Shown: positions 1 through 12,200 of the stretch, one piece after another
How positions within the stretch are numbered: the first letter of the stretch is position 1
Layout: each line of letters begins with the position of its first letter
Source of the DNA: Hippopus hippopus
Taxonomy: Eukaryota > Mollusca > Bivalvia > Cardiida > Cardiidae
Length of the DNA stretch: 64,000 nt
Reading direction: 5' to 3'
Assembly: GCA_946811185.2 (NCBI GenBank)
Contig: OX328102.1
Location: 63,629,416-63,693,415, forward strand
The notes under the pieces: generated by a model
What the model was told of the DNA's origin: nothing
The model's input: the letters and a program-made list of their open reading frames with translations, nothing else
Databases searched by the model: none
Position numbers and translations under genes: made by a program

Positions 1-215
1 CTCCATTCAGTGCCATTTGCGAAAACATCGGTCTATGTGGACGGCATAGATAAAGATCAGACTGCACAAAACGTGCAATCTGATCTTGGATCTGTACCGT
101 CCGCTTGTTTGGCCAAGTCCACAACGTAGACCTCTCTATGTGTTTCAGTAGGTTGTATTTCTATTTCTTATTCGTCAAAAGAGATCTTGTTCATGTATTG
201 GGCGATGAAAGAGTA
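1..215 (+). mobile_element. PAL-A2, left edge cut by window
   Basis: Core GATCAGACTGCAC / GTGCAATCTGATC with the CCGTCCGCTTGTTTGG flank and A2-type end GCGATGAAAGAGTAA. Confidence 0.78.
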
Positions 216-227
216 AGTAAGAACAAG

Positions 228-493
228 TGAGTCATGCTCTGTGAAAAGGGGGCCTAATGCATCTACAAAAAATATAGACCCATGTCAGCCTGCGCAGTCC
301 GCGCAGGCTGACATAGGTCGAAACTTTTTGCTATTGGTCCATTTTCTGCATTGCACAGGACCATTCAACCTCATAATTCAGCCGGTTGTTAGACAAAAAA
401 GAATTCTTATGGATCCATATTTATATGATGACTTAATTGATATAATGCACCATGAAAATGCATTAAACCCCTTTTTGCCATAGCACGGCTCAA
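228..493. mobile_element. PAL-C
   Basis: Ends GAGTCATGCTCTGTGAAAAG / AGCACGGCTCA; centre CAGCCTGCGCAGTCCGCGCA near 296. Confidence 0.88.
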
Positions 494-639
494 TTCTAAT
501 GTTTTTGTTGTCGCTGTTGAAGTGTTGCATACACTAATGGTTACCAGGTAAATCTATGCTGTAATTCCCTAGTCAAAGGTTAACACGGAAGTTGTTATAA
601 TCATGGATGCATGCTGATAGGAATTTGAAAATCATTTGA

Positions 640-933
640 GATATCCTCTGGCAAAAAAGGGCTTAATGCATCTTCTTGATGCACTTTATATCAAGCAAGT
701 CATCACATAATTGGGGATCCAAGCAAGTCATCACATAATTGGGGATCCATAAAATCCATTTAGTCTAACGATTGACTGAATCTGGAGGAAGAGTGTTCCT
801 TGGACATGCAGAAAATCTACCAATAGTAAAAAGTTTCGACACATGTCAGCCTGCGCGGACTGCGTAGGCTGACATGGGTCGATTTTGCAGATGCATTAAG
901 GCCCCTTTTCACACAGCATGGCTTATATACTTC
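640..933. mobile_element. PAL-C with internal 28-bp duplication
   Basis: AAGCAAGTCATCACATAATT plus GGGGATCC occurs twice in a row at 693-748. Confidence 0.85.
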
Positions 934-1412
934 TAATCATTTTGATGTGTAATAAGAAGTTGGTACATAAGACAGTTATCTGACATACTTACACAAACAC
1001 CCAAACACTTTGCCAAGCCAATCTTATCTGAATACATTAAAACCCTCTACCTCACAATCTCGAGTTTTAACCACCCCGAGGAAACAGCCATTTGAAAACA
1101 ACGTGGGAAAAGGAGAAAATGCTGGTTTCAATAACAAATTTCATTATTTAAACCTGATAAATGGAGGCTATCACTTATATGCTAGCCATAACAGTAAAGC
1201 GAGTCTTCGATAGGCTTATGGTTGACCAAGAAATATGACAATTCTATTTGCTGCCGAGGTTTCTATCACATAGACGTCTGAAGTTTTGAAATGTTGGGAG
1301 AATAGAGCCACATTTAGTGATCTAAACCATTGCTAGCTAAGACATGAGAGAAGGGACGCAACCCTGTTGAAACTTATTTTTACGCTTAAAAATGGACATA
1401 TTTATCTACTTA
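934..1412. other. Unassigned, with a PAL-B left-half fragment
   Basis: 1030-1140 reads like a PAL-B left half (CCGAGGAAACAGCCATTTG, GTGGGAAAAGGAGAAAATGC). Nothing recognisable in the rest. Confidence 0.5.
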
Positions 1413-1421
1413 TGTTACCAT

Positions 1422-1654
1422 CTGATTGATTGAAAGGTTTTTTACGCGCATTCACCATTATTTCAGTCATATCATGGCGACAGCTCACATAATTATTCAT
1501 GTATTTCCTGGGTTTTAAAAGTACTAGGCTAGGGCTCTGAAGTGTCTTGCCCAAGGACACTCCCACGAAAGACCCAGTAGATCCAGTACGGCTCAAGCCC
1601 GAGGCCTACAGAGTACGAGTCCCATACTTAACCACTAAGCCACGCAGGACCCCT
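1422..1654 (-). mobile_element. SINE-2 with target duplication
   Basis: Reverse copy. Head at right (GCCACGCAGGACC). TGTTACCAT occurs at 1413-1421 and 1655-1663. Confidence 0.88.
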
Positions 1655-2001
1655 TGTTACCATTTGAATGAATTCGGCTTTCGTCAAGGTCTAAAAACGC
1701 ATTATGGGTTATTTCACGATTTGGCTAAGTTACGGGCACCGTGTAGGTTCCGACAATACAATACCGCGTTGTATCGCGAGACTTATCCATTTTCTTAATA
1801 ATTATATGATATGTACAAATATGCTCAGAGAGATAACTCTATCGATTATAATAAGTTAGCTTCTAATTTATAAGCAACAAAGAGATCAAGTAAATACAGG
1901 TTTCAGGTCCATCAACAAGCGACTAATTAATTCTGCCTCATGTACTGAAATAGAATTTGCAGCAGGCGTATTATAATCCTTTCACGGCGAATGGCGTCTT
2001 A

Positions 2002-2070
2002 AATGGCATTTGCAGACTGCGTAGATCAAGATCAGACTGCGTGCAGTCTGATCTTGTATCTATGCTGTTT
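2002..2070 (+). mobile_element. PAL-A core fragment
   Basis: GTAGATCAAGATCAGACTGC and its complement with a shortened centre. Confidence 0.7.
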
Positions 2071-2202
2071 GCTACCTGACACGTACTCTGAATTAGGGAA
2101 AAATGTGCTGAAAATCTTCTTAATGGCCTCGAAAAAAGTAAAATTTATTGACTTGGCGAGAAAATCCCTAGTGATTTATGGTTATTTGATTTCAATTAGT
2201 GT

Positions 2203-2400
2203 TTAATGCTTTGCCAAACGACAATTTTTTTACCCATCCAAATTGAAAGCAGTTGCAGACGATGACTTAATGTGGATCAAAAGATATTGTTCAACTCTAA
2301 AGTGGTAGAAAACATGGTGGGAAAAGCATTTTCTCCTTTTCCCACAATGTTTTCAAAAACCATCTTCCCTAGGGTCCTTAAATTTTTGCTACACAACCCT
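2203..2400 (-). mobile_element. PAL-B
   Basis: Starts TTAATGCTTTGCCAAACGAC; the palindrome half before the core is shortened. Confidence 0.8.
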
Positions 2401-2933
2401 GAACTTTAACAAACCCGAGGAAAGGAAAAAAAAAGCTTTTGAAAACAAGGGGAAAAAAAATGCTGGTAACCAGCACTACCTTCTTTTTCCACAATGTTTT
2501 CTACCCTTCCCATAACAAATTTCAAGTTGTGAGTAATACTTTTTTTGTCGTTTGTAAATACTTTCAATTTGGACCGGTCTAAAATGTTGTCGTTTGGTAT
2601 AGGGCCGAGCGCCCGTAGCTCAGCCGGTATGTGCAGAACTTGAGAATAAGGGGTCGCTGGTTTGATTCTTGGTTCGGCTGATTTCTTCCCGAGGACTGAT
2701 AATAGTCATTTCGACAGGATTCATTCCTCTGTCACCCCTGACCATTGTATCGACAATGGTTATGTGGGAAAGCAGCCAGTGGCTTGGAAAGAATATTGTG
2801 TAGAGTACTGGTAAAAGAAACTCCAGGACAACATGGACAGATGCACTGGCCGCCGTGATATAACTGAAATAATGTTGAAAATGGCGTTAAAACACCATAC
2901 AATCAATCAATCAATCGTTTAGTAAAGATTTAA
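2396..2933 (+). mobile_element. PAL-B split by SINE-1
   Basis: Runs to GTCGTTTGGTATAG, then resumes after the SINE (2916-2933), ending in the TTAA that opens the next PAL-A. Confidence 0.8.
2604..2916 (+). mobile_element. SINE-1 inserted in PAL-B
   Basis: tRNA-like head with GTAGCTCAGCCGGTA and GGTTTGATTC, CAATCAATC tail. Flanked by a diverged duplication CGTTTGGTATAG / CGTTTAGTAAAG taken from the PAL-B end. Confidence 0.88.
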
Positions 2934-3142
2934 CCCTTAGGCTGCTAAACGCGACTCGCAGACCTTTTGCGGACAGTGTAGATCCAAGATCAGACTGCAC
3001 GTTCAGTGCAGTCTGATCTTGATCTACACTGTCCGATAAAGAGACATTATTCCCCAAAACATAACTTTGAAACAGCAATATTTAGGTTTTTTAATATCGA
3101 ATTGAAAAATTCATTTTAGTTATCTAGCAGACTAACAGTTAA
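2930..3142 (+). mobile_element. PAL-A, full length
   Basis: TTAACCCTTAGGCTGCTAA start, core near 2977-3034, AACAGTTAA end. Confidence 0.9.
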
Positions 3143-3257
3143 AAAAACTTATAAATATGAAAATGTTACAGCTTGAGGAGAAAAGATGACTGCTTTTTTA
3201 GGTTGTAAAATCAAAATAATTATGTCACCAGGGTGAACGTCTTTTTCTTTTTTTCCC

Positions 3258-3461
3258 TTAACCTGCAAAATAAATGAAATTAAACTTTTAAACCGACAGT
3301 AAAAACCCGACTAATGCTGCATCAAACTTATTTTTTGGAGAAAAATATCTCCTAATCGGACAGTGTAGATCAAGATCAGACTGCACATTCTGTGCAGTCT
3401 GATCTTGATCTACAATGTCCGCAAAAATGTCAGTGAGTCGCGCTGAGCAGCCTGAGGGTTA
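3258..3461 (-). mobile_element. PAL-A, full length
   Basis: Opposite orientation to the copy at 2930; core 3360-3420. Confidence 0.88.
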
Positions 3462-3689
3462 TATTCACGATAAGCAAAGTCACAAGTGAAAAAACTAAAT
3501 TTTGTGTTAATTTGTCACCAAAGTAAATACATTTGTCGTCAGCAAATGCTTTTAATTTGAATGACTTTAAATTTTGTCGTCCTGTAACCTGGGGTGTCAG
3601 TTTTAATTCTTGCTGTGTGGAACTTATAAAATTTACCATTTCATTATAGATTTCCTTAAATTTGTTTGCATTTACTCTTCTGACCAAAC

Positions 3690-3799
3690 GACAAAATCTA
3701 GGACCTGTTCAAATTCAAAGCACTTGCAGACGACAATCTAGATATGACTCAAATATTTGGATTTGTTCTTGAAAGGGTAGAAAACATTGCAACACAATT
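3690..3799 (-). mobile_element. PAL-B half
   Basis: ACCAAACGACAAAATCTAGG to GGGTAGAAAACATTGC, cut by SINE-1. Confidence 0.78.
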
Positions 3800-4035
3800 C
3801 CTGGAGTTTCTTTTACTAGTACTTCGCACAATATTTTTCCCAAGCTACTGGCTGCTTTCCCACATAACCATCGTCAAAAGAATTATCAGCGGGCGGAGAG
3901 AGAGAAATAAATGAATCCTGTCGCAATGCCTATCATCAATCCTCGGAAAGAAATTGGCCGGACTGAGGATTCGAACGAGCGACCCCCCCAGGTTTCAAGT
4001 CCTGTACGCGACTGCACTACCGTATCTCGGAGCAA
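3800..4035 (-). mobile_element. SINE-1, tail-truncated, inserted in PAL-B
   Basis: Reverse copy with TTTCCCACATAACCATCGTC and a degenerate head. A PAL-B half lies directly before it. Confidence 0.82.
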
Positions 4036-4290
4036 CAGAATAAGACTATAGAGGTTGGATCACAACATTTTATTACATATACTACTTGAGTTCTGGATGA
4101 AGCGTTCCACGTTATTTACTAAGATAGATTACAATGTATTGTGTTTGCCAATTTCATGCAAGAGATAAGAGAGAGACAGATTGCTAAAATCACTATTCAT
4201 TGCTGTTTGAAACACACTCAAAGTGTTTTTGATAAGACAACGAGAAAAATGTTGGTTTGAGGTAGGCTAGCCTATAGAGAACTGGGGATA

Positions 4291-4656
4291 TCTTTTTTTA
4301 AAGATACATCCTTACAGCTAGAGAGGTGATTAAAAAAAAGCTGTTATAATTTGAAAGTGTGTAAAGTCGTTCAGCTGTGTAAAAACTAATAATTACTAAT
4401 ATATATTGTGTAACGGATAGAAAAACATTAGAGATTTGCCCGTACTTAAAACTGGAAACGACAACATCGATTGCTTAGAAGGCCTCCAAAACATGAAATG
4501 CATTTTCTATCCGTCGTAATCTGTGCAGTCGTGCAGGCGTCAAGAGCAACATTTAACATGAAGATACAAGAATGATTATAGTTTCATAAAAAAAGGATAA
4601 AATAGGTTAAAAACTGGCTGAAAAATAACTTAAAAACGAGAAAAGATGTATCTTTA
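4291..4656 (+). mobile_element. Repeat I, full copy
   Basis: Inverted ends AAAGATACATC / GATGTATCTTT, about 365 bp, non-coding. Confidence 0.85.
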
Positions 4657-4870
4657 AATAAAAAAGACTACGTAAATTTGCCCACAAACAGGCTTGCTGT
4701 GGGGGAGGGGGGGGGGGGTGGCGGCTTTAAATAAAGATAAAGAAGGGCCACATCAACATTTTTGACCAATCACAAATCTCTTACTATTCATTGTTCGAAT
4801 ATGAATCAATAGTAAGAAGTACGTCAAGGGCATGCGCATTCAGCTACGCCGAAAAAAATACGACCTGTTT
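4657..4870 (+). repeat. Repeat H
   Basis: CGTAAATTTGCCCACAAACAGG to CAGCTACGCCGA, directly after repeat I; contains a poly-G run. Confidence 0.75.
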
Positions 4871-4910
4871 TCAAGCAGAGGACTCGATAAATTTTCCATA
4901 CCATTGACAA

Positions 4911-5083
4911 AACCAGAAGCTTTTGTGGACAGTGTAGATCAAGATCAGACTGCACATCTCTGATCTACACTAGTCCATTGCTATATTTTAGATTATGACC
5001 AAACTGTCTCTTGATCTTGCAGAGGAAATGTATGTTTAGCCTTTGAGAACATGCAATTTATTTATTCAGTAGTGAAAGAGTTA
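4911..5083 (+). mobile_element. PAL-A variant, degraded
   Basis: Shortened core at 4925-4975 and a GTGAAAGAGTTAA end. Confidence 0.6.
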
Positions 5084-5383
5084 ATAGAACGTAGGGCAAT
5101 ATTACAGCGGATTTTGTTTTTCGCTAACTTACCAAGAAATGATACGGTTTCTCTTTGCTCGCATGGCCTCACAAAACAGAACATAAAGCGATTTTCTATG
5201 CAAAAAACGGGACGGTGAAACTTTAAAAGTATATCTACTTGACTGGGGCCCTCTGTGTGCAATTTGTGACGCATCAGTAAACATCGTAGGAAAACATTTG
5301 GTGATACTGTTGTGGGATTTGTTTTGTGCTGAAATAGGAGTGGTACACTGATTGCCGCCCATGCATTATTATTTGTGATGTAA

Positions 5384-5670
5384 GCCGAGCCGCGCTAGCT
5401 TAGTGGGTGGTGTACAGGACTTGAGAACAAGGGGTCGTTGGTTCGATCCCCAGCTCGGCCAATCTATTTCTAAGGATTGGAACAGGATTCATTCCTCTCT
5501 CACAGCCGACCATTGTTTCGACGACGGTCATGTGGGAAAGCAGCCAGTGGCTTTGATAGATGACATTATTCGGAGTACTGGTAAAAGAAACTCCAGGAAA
5601 GCATGGATAGGTGCACTGGTCGCCGCGATATAATTGAAATATTGAAAACGGCGTTACACCATATCAATCA
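5384..5670 (+). mobile_element. SINE-1
   Basis: Head GCCGAGCCGCGCTAGCTTAG, box B GGTTCGATCCC, end GGCGTTACACCATATCAATC. Confidence 0.88.
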
Positions 5671-5688
5671 TTTGTGTTATATCGGATG

Positions 5689-5876
5689 TTAAAACCGTAT
5701 CAGCGCCGTATGTGAAGACTGTAGCTTTTGTGAACGGTATAGATCAAGATCACACTGCACAGAAAGTACAGTCTGATCTATGATCTATACCATCCGCTTG
5801 ATTAGTCAAGCCTATAAGATATTTTTCTAAGGTTTTAGTGGATTGTATTTTTAGCGGTCTGCAGAGGTAGATTTAA
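5689..5876 (+). mobile_element. PAL-A2, shares TTAA with next PAL-A
   Basis: Core at 5738-5792; its closing TTAA (5873-5876) is the opening TTAA of the following copy. Confidence 0.88.
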
Positions 5877-6084
5877 CCCTTAGGCTGCTAAACGCGGCTC
5901 GGGGGCTTTTTGCGGACAGTGTAGATCAAGATCAGACTGCACAAAACGTGCAGTCTGATCTTGGATCTATACTGTCCGATAATGAGATATCTTTCTCCAA
6001 AAATAGTTTTGAAATAGCATTATTCAGGGTTTCTACCGTCGGATTGAAAGTTTTATTTAACTTTTGTAGCAGGATAGGGGTTAA
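5873..6084 (+). mobile_element. PAL-A directly before the reductase start codon
   Basis: Full length, TTAACCCTTAGGCTGCTAA to GGGGTTAA, ending 18 bases before the ATG. Confidence 0.9.
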
Positions 6085-6102
6085 CGTGCACTAACAGCCA
6101 AG

Positions 6103-6201
6103 ATGACAGCCGCTAAGATAGATTATAACCATTTGGGAAACACCGGAGTCAAGGTATCGAACTTGTGCCTCGGCACGATGACATTCGGAAAGGTAGACAA
6201 G
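6103..6201 (+). CDS. Aldo/keto reductase exon 1 (residues 1-33)
   Basis: Encodes the start Met to DK before a GTAAGT donor; ends in phase 0. Contains the conserved first strand ending LCLGTMTFG. A PAL-A element ends in TTAA only 18 bases upstream of the ATG. The short CTAACAG just before the ATG could instead be a weak acceptor, in which case a 5' UTR exon lies further upstream. Confidence 0.9.
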
Positions 6202-9200
6202 GTAAGTCTTAAGACGTCAAACAATTGACCCATTCTCTGGCAAAAGGGGGTTAAATGCGACTCCGTGGTGCATTGTGCTGTGCGAGTCATCACATAATTA
6301 TGAATCTACAAGTATAAAATGTATTTTGTTTAACAATCGACTGACTCATGAGGTAGACTGGTCATTTGAGGTGCAGAAAATTGACCAAAAGCAAAAGGTA
6401 TCGACACAGGTCAGCCTGCGCGGATTGCGCAGGCTGACCTGGGTCGATATTTTTTGCAGATTCATTAAGCCCCCTTTTCACAGAGGATGGCTCAATGTTG
6501 TTAACTTGTAAGTAGTTGTAAGTTTTTCTATTTTGCATTGGCCATGCCTAGTGCTACGTCTTCAATTTTACGGAGCAGAATTCTTGTAATTTATGAAAAC
6601 ACGTCTCTGCGATGCCAATGTCAATATCAAGGGGGCAGGGGTCCTGCGTGGCTCAGTGGTAGAGTGTAGGACTCGTAACCTTGAGGCCCCGGATTCGAAC
6701 TTTACTGGTTCCACTGTGCTTTTCGTGGGAGTGTCCTTGGGCAAGACATTTTGGAGCCCCAGCCTAGTACTGGTGAAATCCAGGAAATACGTGAATATAT
6801 GATTTGTCGCCGTGATATGACTGAAATAATGTTGAAAGCGGTGCTCAACACAACTCAATCAATCAATCCATCATCTGTTTATATCTTATTTATTATTCTC
6901 TTTCTCTCTATCTCTCTCTATCTCTCTCTCTTAGTCATTTATAATGAATCCTGGTTAAAAAAAAAGTATCTTAAAAAAAAAAATAGATAGCGTAAATTTG
7001 CCCGCAAATAGGATTGCAGCGGCCCGCAGATTAAACATATCCATTTTCTTTACCAATGGCTTGATTGATTGATAGATTGAATAGTGTTTAACGCCGCTTT
7101 AAACATTATTTCACTCCTATCACGGCGTCAGCTCATATGTTCATGTATGCCAATGGTTTCACAAGTACTAGTTTAGGGCTATGAGGTGTCTTGCCCAATG
7201 ACGCTCCCACGACAGACACAGTGCGTCCAGTGAGGCTCGAACCCGTGGCCTCCAGTTTACGAGTCCTACACTTTACTACAGACACGCAGGACTCCCTTTT
7301 ATCTTTTACCAATCGAAAGTTTCTATTTATTCATTGAAATGTATCAATATTAAGAATTAGATCAAAAGCCAGCTCATTTAGCAACACCGAAAATGACACA
7401 GCGTCATAACAAGAGACAGATATGGTGTGTTTTTTTACTTCTCTTTACTTTCAGTAAATAATGTTGTTACGCTCTAGAAATTGTACTTAATGTAATCAGT
7501 ACACATTTATTAACAATGACCTGCATGTCAGACTGAATATAATTACCGATTTAAAGTGCATTGAAAAGGATGACTTAGCAATTTTGTAAAAATCACAGGA
7601 TCGTAGCAAGTCGTCATATGTACGGATCCATAAATTCCGTTTTGTCTAACAACCGACTAGATTGTAAGGTAGACTGGTCTTTTTGACATGCAGAATATTG
7701 ACCAATATTAAAAAGTTTCGGTCGATACTTTTTGCGGATGCATTAAACCTCTTTTTCATAAGGCATGGCTTATGTTCATCTTTGTTCTTCATTTCTTTCT
7801 TTCACGGTTTTTCTCGAACGAAAGCAATAATAATACATACAAGGGCAAAACACAACTTTCATAGATCTTGTTTGCAATGTAGATCAGATCAGACTGCAGC
7901 TTGTGGACAACGTGGATCAAGATCTGATTGGTGATTTTCATTGTCCGATATTCTATTAAATATTCTGGTAAAAACACCATAGAATGGATTAAGTCTGTAT
8001 GTCTGATTGAGCCTGCTGAGCCCCGGTAGCGCAGTCGGTAGAGTACAGGACTTGAGAACACGGGGTCGCTGGTTCGAAGCCCGGCTCAGACAATTTCTTT
8101 CCGAGGACTGATGATAGTCATTGCGACAGGATTCATTATTCTCTCAACACTGATCATTGTTTCGACGATGGTTATGTGGGAAAGCCGTCAGTGGCTTGGA
8201 AAGAATATTGTGCAGAGTACTGGTAAAAAGAAACTCAAGGAAAGCATAGGTAGGTGCACTGGCCGCCACTGAAATAATGTGAAAACGTCGTTACACACCA
8301 TACAATCAATCAATCAATCAATCACCGGTTGAGACTGGCTACCAGCATTTAGATCTACTTCTTTTCCAAAAATGTTATTAAAACCCTTTTTCCTTAACTC
8401 CTTACCAAATGACAAAATTTAAGCCTTGTCCAAAGTGAAACTTTAGCAGAAAACAAAATAAATGTGACTCAAAGAATTGAAATGTATTTCGGGGGAGTGG
8501 GGGACAAAAAACACCGAGGGAAAAGGGGGAAAAGACTATTAAAAGCATTTTCTCCATTTTCTACATTTTTTTTTTTTTTTTTTTTTTTTTTGTTTCATGT
8601 GAGTCTACCACTACTATTACTACAACAAATAGAACTACTACAACAAATAGAACTACTACAAACAAGAAATATCTTTCAAAAAGTTAAAAGCCGTAAATTT
8701 GCCCGCAAATAGGCAGGGGTCCTTAGAATAAACATGTCTACATCTTTGACCAATGACCAATTTCTATTTATTCATTTTTCATCAGTACCAAAAAGGTAGC
8801 TCAAAAGCCAGCACATTCAGCTACGTCGATAAACCATTCTTGGCCAGTCGTAGCAAATTGACTAGACGGCTAGACGGGCCTCTATTAGTAATGAGTAATT
8901 AGGCAATGCAGACCTTGTCGAAACCCAGTCATACGTAACAAAGCACGTGTGTGTGTCACATATGGAGCCCATCAGTTACTGAACGTTCTGACCTTGGCCT
9001 TGATTTAAAAATTCATTCTCTTTACTAGGATGACAAATTTATAACAGTGACCTTGGAATAAAATTTGACTGTACCAGACTACAAAATTTTAGACTTGGCT
9101 AAAGCATGTGTGTGACATATATCGGGCCCATTATTTACCGGTATGTTCTGACCTTTGCTATGGTTTAAAAGTTGACCGAGACAGTAAGACTTTACGCCAT

Positions 9201-12200
9201 TCGGCAAACCTAGAGTGACCCGTTGGTCAGATCCCTCGGCTGTATAACGACGGATACTATGCACCCAGACGGAACATTTCTGCTTCGTTCTTAAAATTGT
9301 AAGACTCCAGGTTTAGAAAAAAAAAAAGAGTGAAAAAAAGAGAGGCAATTTTCTATTGGTATCTTCCCAAATACATTTCCGTTGACAAACAGTTTGTACA
9401 GTCATTTTTAACGTATTTTATCAATTCCATTGGCAGTTTTCATCGACAGATTAATAGATATAAATAACCTGACAATGGTTGTTGATGTCGTTGCTAAACG
9501 ATTTTTATGGGCGCTGCCATGTATACGAGCATGTGACATGATGATTAAAATGGAAGCCTTGCCCATACGGATAAAATAAGATGTAGTTATGGAATCGGCC
9601 AAGTTGTGACGAGTGCACTTTACGCTTGTCGAAAATCAAAGCACCTGCGTGTGTCAGAGGTAAAGCTCGTCTTTACAAACAACTCTTACATAACGTCGTC
9701 TGGAGAAGAGTTAAATACTTATACCTATTTTGATACAAATTCTGACAACGTACATCAATTATTCTCGATACTTCCTGAACACCTTTATTGGCCTGCGTGT
9801 GCCCGGCAGAGTAGCCCAGTGGTTAGCGTATCTGACTCGTGACCTGGAGGTTGCGGGTTCGATTTTTCACCTTTCACCTTGATGCATGTGAGAAAAGTAG
9901 TCAGTGGCTTTGGACAGAAAGTTGTGTCAGTACTAGTGTGAGAAAGCCGGAAAACACATAGGTGCGTCGCTGACCGCCATGATATGACCTAGGCTGTTAA
10001 AATGGCGTTAAAACTCCAATACAAACCAGACAAACAAAATCGGCCACCGTACAGAATTAATTTTTGTACTGCAAAGAAATTTCTCGCGATATGATTGGAT
10101 AATATGCCCCGTAGAAACAAGTCATGTACACTGGAAAAATCCACGTGAAAACAGTTTCCCTTTTGAGGGCCCCGTATACATGACTACACTTTCAACACAA
10201 CATCCAAAATGGCGGCGTCGACCGATACAAGCCGCCCACAAGACAAACATAATGAGAAGCCTGCACCATATTATATCTAGTTTCCCTTGATGGTGTCTTT
10301 AAAGCTGAAAGAATGGATTATTTTTGAAAATAAATGAATATAGTTACAAAATTATCGTTTGTTGTCACTCTAAAACAAATACATGAGGTTAAAACGAGCC
10401 ATCCCTTCGTCAGGTAAGCAAATTGTGAAGTGTCGGAACTCATTTATTGTAACGTTAAAAGGATAACCGAATTGTCGTTTCTGGTAACTAATGGTCTTTT
10501 ATTTTTTGACAACAAATCATTTAAATGCATAATTACTTACCTTGAAGTTGTTTAAATCTATGTTTAAATAAAAATATGACGAATTTCTATCGCAGTGACA
10601 TCATCGAGTTCATCCACCAAACTGCAAGTTTTACCAAGGTTTCAGTGACGTCATTTCTCAGTGACGTCAGATTTTATTGAATTGGGGCACTCAGAAGGGA
10701 AACTCTATGTCGTCAGCGTTCTTAAATCGTGAGTACATAAACGGGGAAATTTCGCTGAGTGCACATTGGAATGTTAAAACTTTGCAGTATAATAAATTCG
10801 TTGTACGGTCAGGTGGCCGGGGACTTGGAAACTTGTTCAAGGCTGTGGCGAATCATGTCGCCACCTCGCCTTCGGCTCGGGGCGACATGATTTGCCACAG
10901 CCGTGAACAAGTTTCCAAGTCCCCGGCCACCTGACCGTACAACTAATATTATAATATATCATTGATTCTCTCGACTACATTACAGGGAGCGGTTGCTCTA
11001 CCCGTGAACCAAATATCCGACGAGATGTCCTATAAAATCATGGATAAATACGCCGAGCTTGGTGGAAACTTTATCGACTGTGCCGATCTGTATCAGAATG
11101 GGGGATCGGAGGAGATCATTGGAAAATGGCTGACAACGTAAGCGTGGTCACGTGGTTACTCAAGTCGACCTCTATCATTTTTTAACTTATTATTTCCAAC
11201 AGAAGACTTTTCGTGTCTCGCAGCAGACTGATTTTGGAAACATGACTTGTCCAAACGAGCAATTGCGTCTCTTGCCACAATGTCTTTTCCATGTATCCGT
11301 AGCCCAAACCTTAATTCAATTCGATTGTCCCAATTTTACAAAGATGTGTTCGAAGTGGCCCTGGGTCCGTATTCACCAATTACTCTTAAGAATATTCCTT
11401 GTCTATTCTAGATTTTGTAAGTAACACAACTTCTGATTGGCTAAACCAAATGGTTTAGCCAATCAGAAGTTGTGTTACTTTTAATTTCAGAAAATTCTTC
11501 AGAATAAGACTAAGAATGTTCTTAAGAATGATTGGTGAATACGGACCAAGGTGAAGGTGTGTGTCAAGGACACTAGGTAAATGTCCTTGACCGCTATACC
11601 TCATATTTCCATTGGTGAAACTCTTCAAGTGAAAGGCGCATTTAGACCTGCTACTGTTTTTATTTGTATGTATTGAAGTTTAAAGCCGTTTGAACAGCTA
11701 AGAACAGTGGTCATAGACCTACGGATGTGTTTCCTAGCTTTTTCACACAAGTACTGACACAACTTTCTTTCCAAGCCACTGACAACTTTTCTCACATGCA
11801 TCAGAGGTGAGAAGCGAAAAAGGTTTTACCTCAGCCGGGTATCGGAGCTGCAACCACGAGATCACGAGTCAGGTGTGCTAACCACTGAGCTACTCATGCC
11901 AGGCTCCTACTATCGAGACCATGCACGTGTAAACAAAAACCAATGGCATCATATATGAAGTACAATAAAACCCAGCCATCTTTACTGACGGAGACACATT
12001 TCTTTCCGATACAGTGTCTGATAAGTAAATTAAGGTTTTCATTTCTCAGTTTCCTTTTCCCTTTATGGGTAAGTAAACGATTCAACTATTATTTTGCAAT
12101 TACAGAAAGAAGAGAAGTCGTTTTATTATCGCAACAAAAGTTTATTTCCAAACGGACGCCAATGACGTGAACACAGTCGGTTTAAGTAGACGACATATAG

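Noticed and set aside
2977..3034. PAL-A cores as bacterial-type terminators
   Set aside because: Many dispersed copies within larger elements of an intron-containing genome; no T-run or gene-end position.
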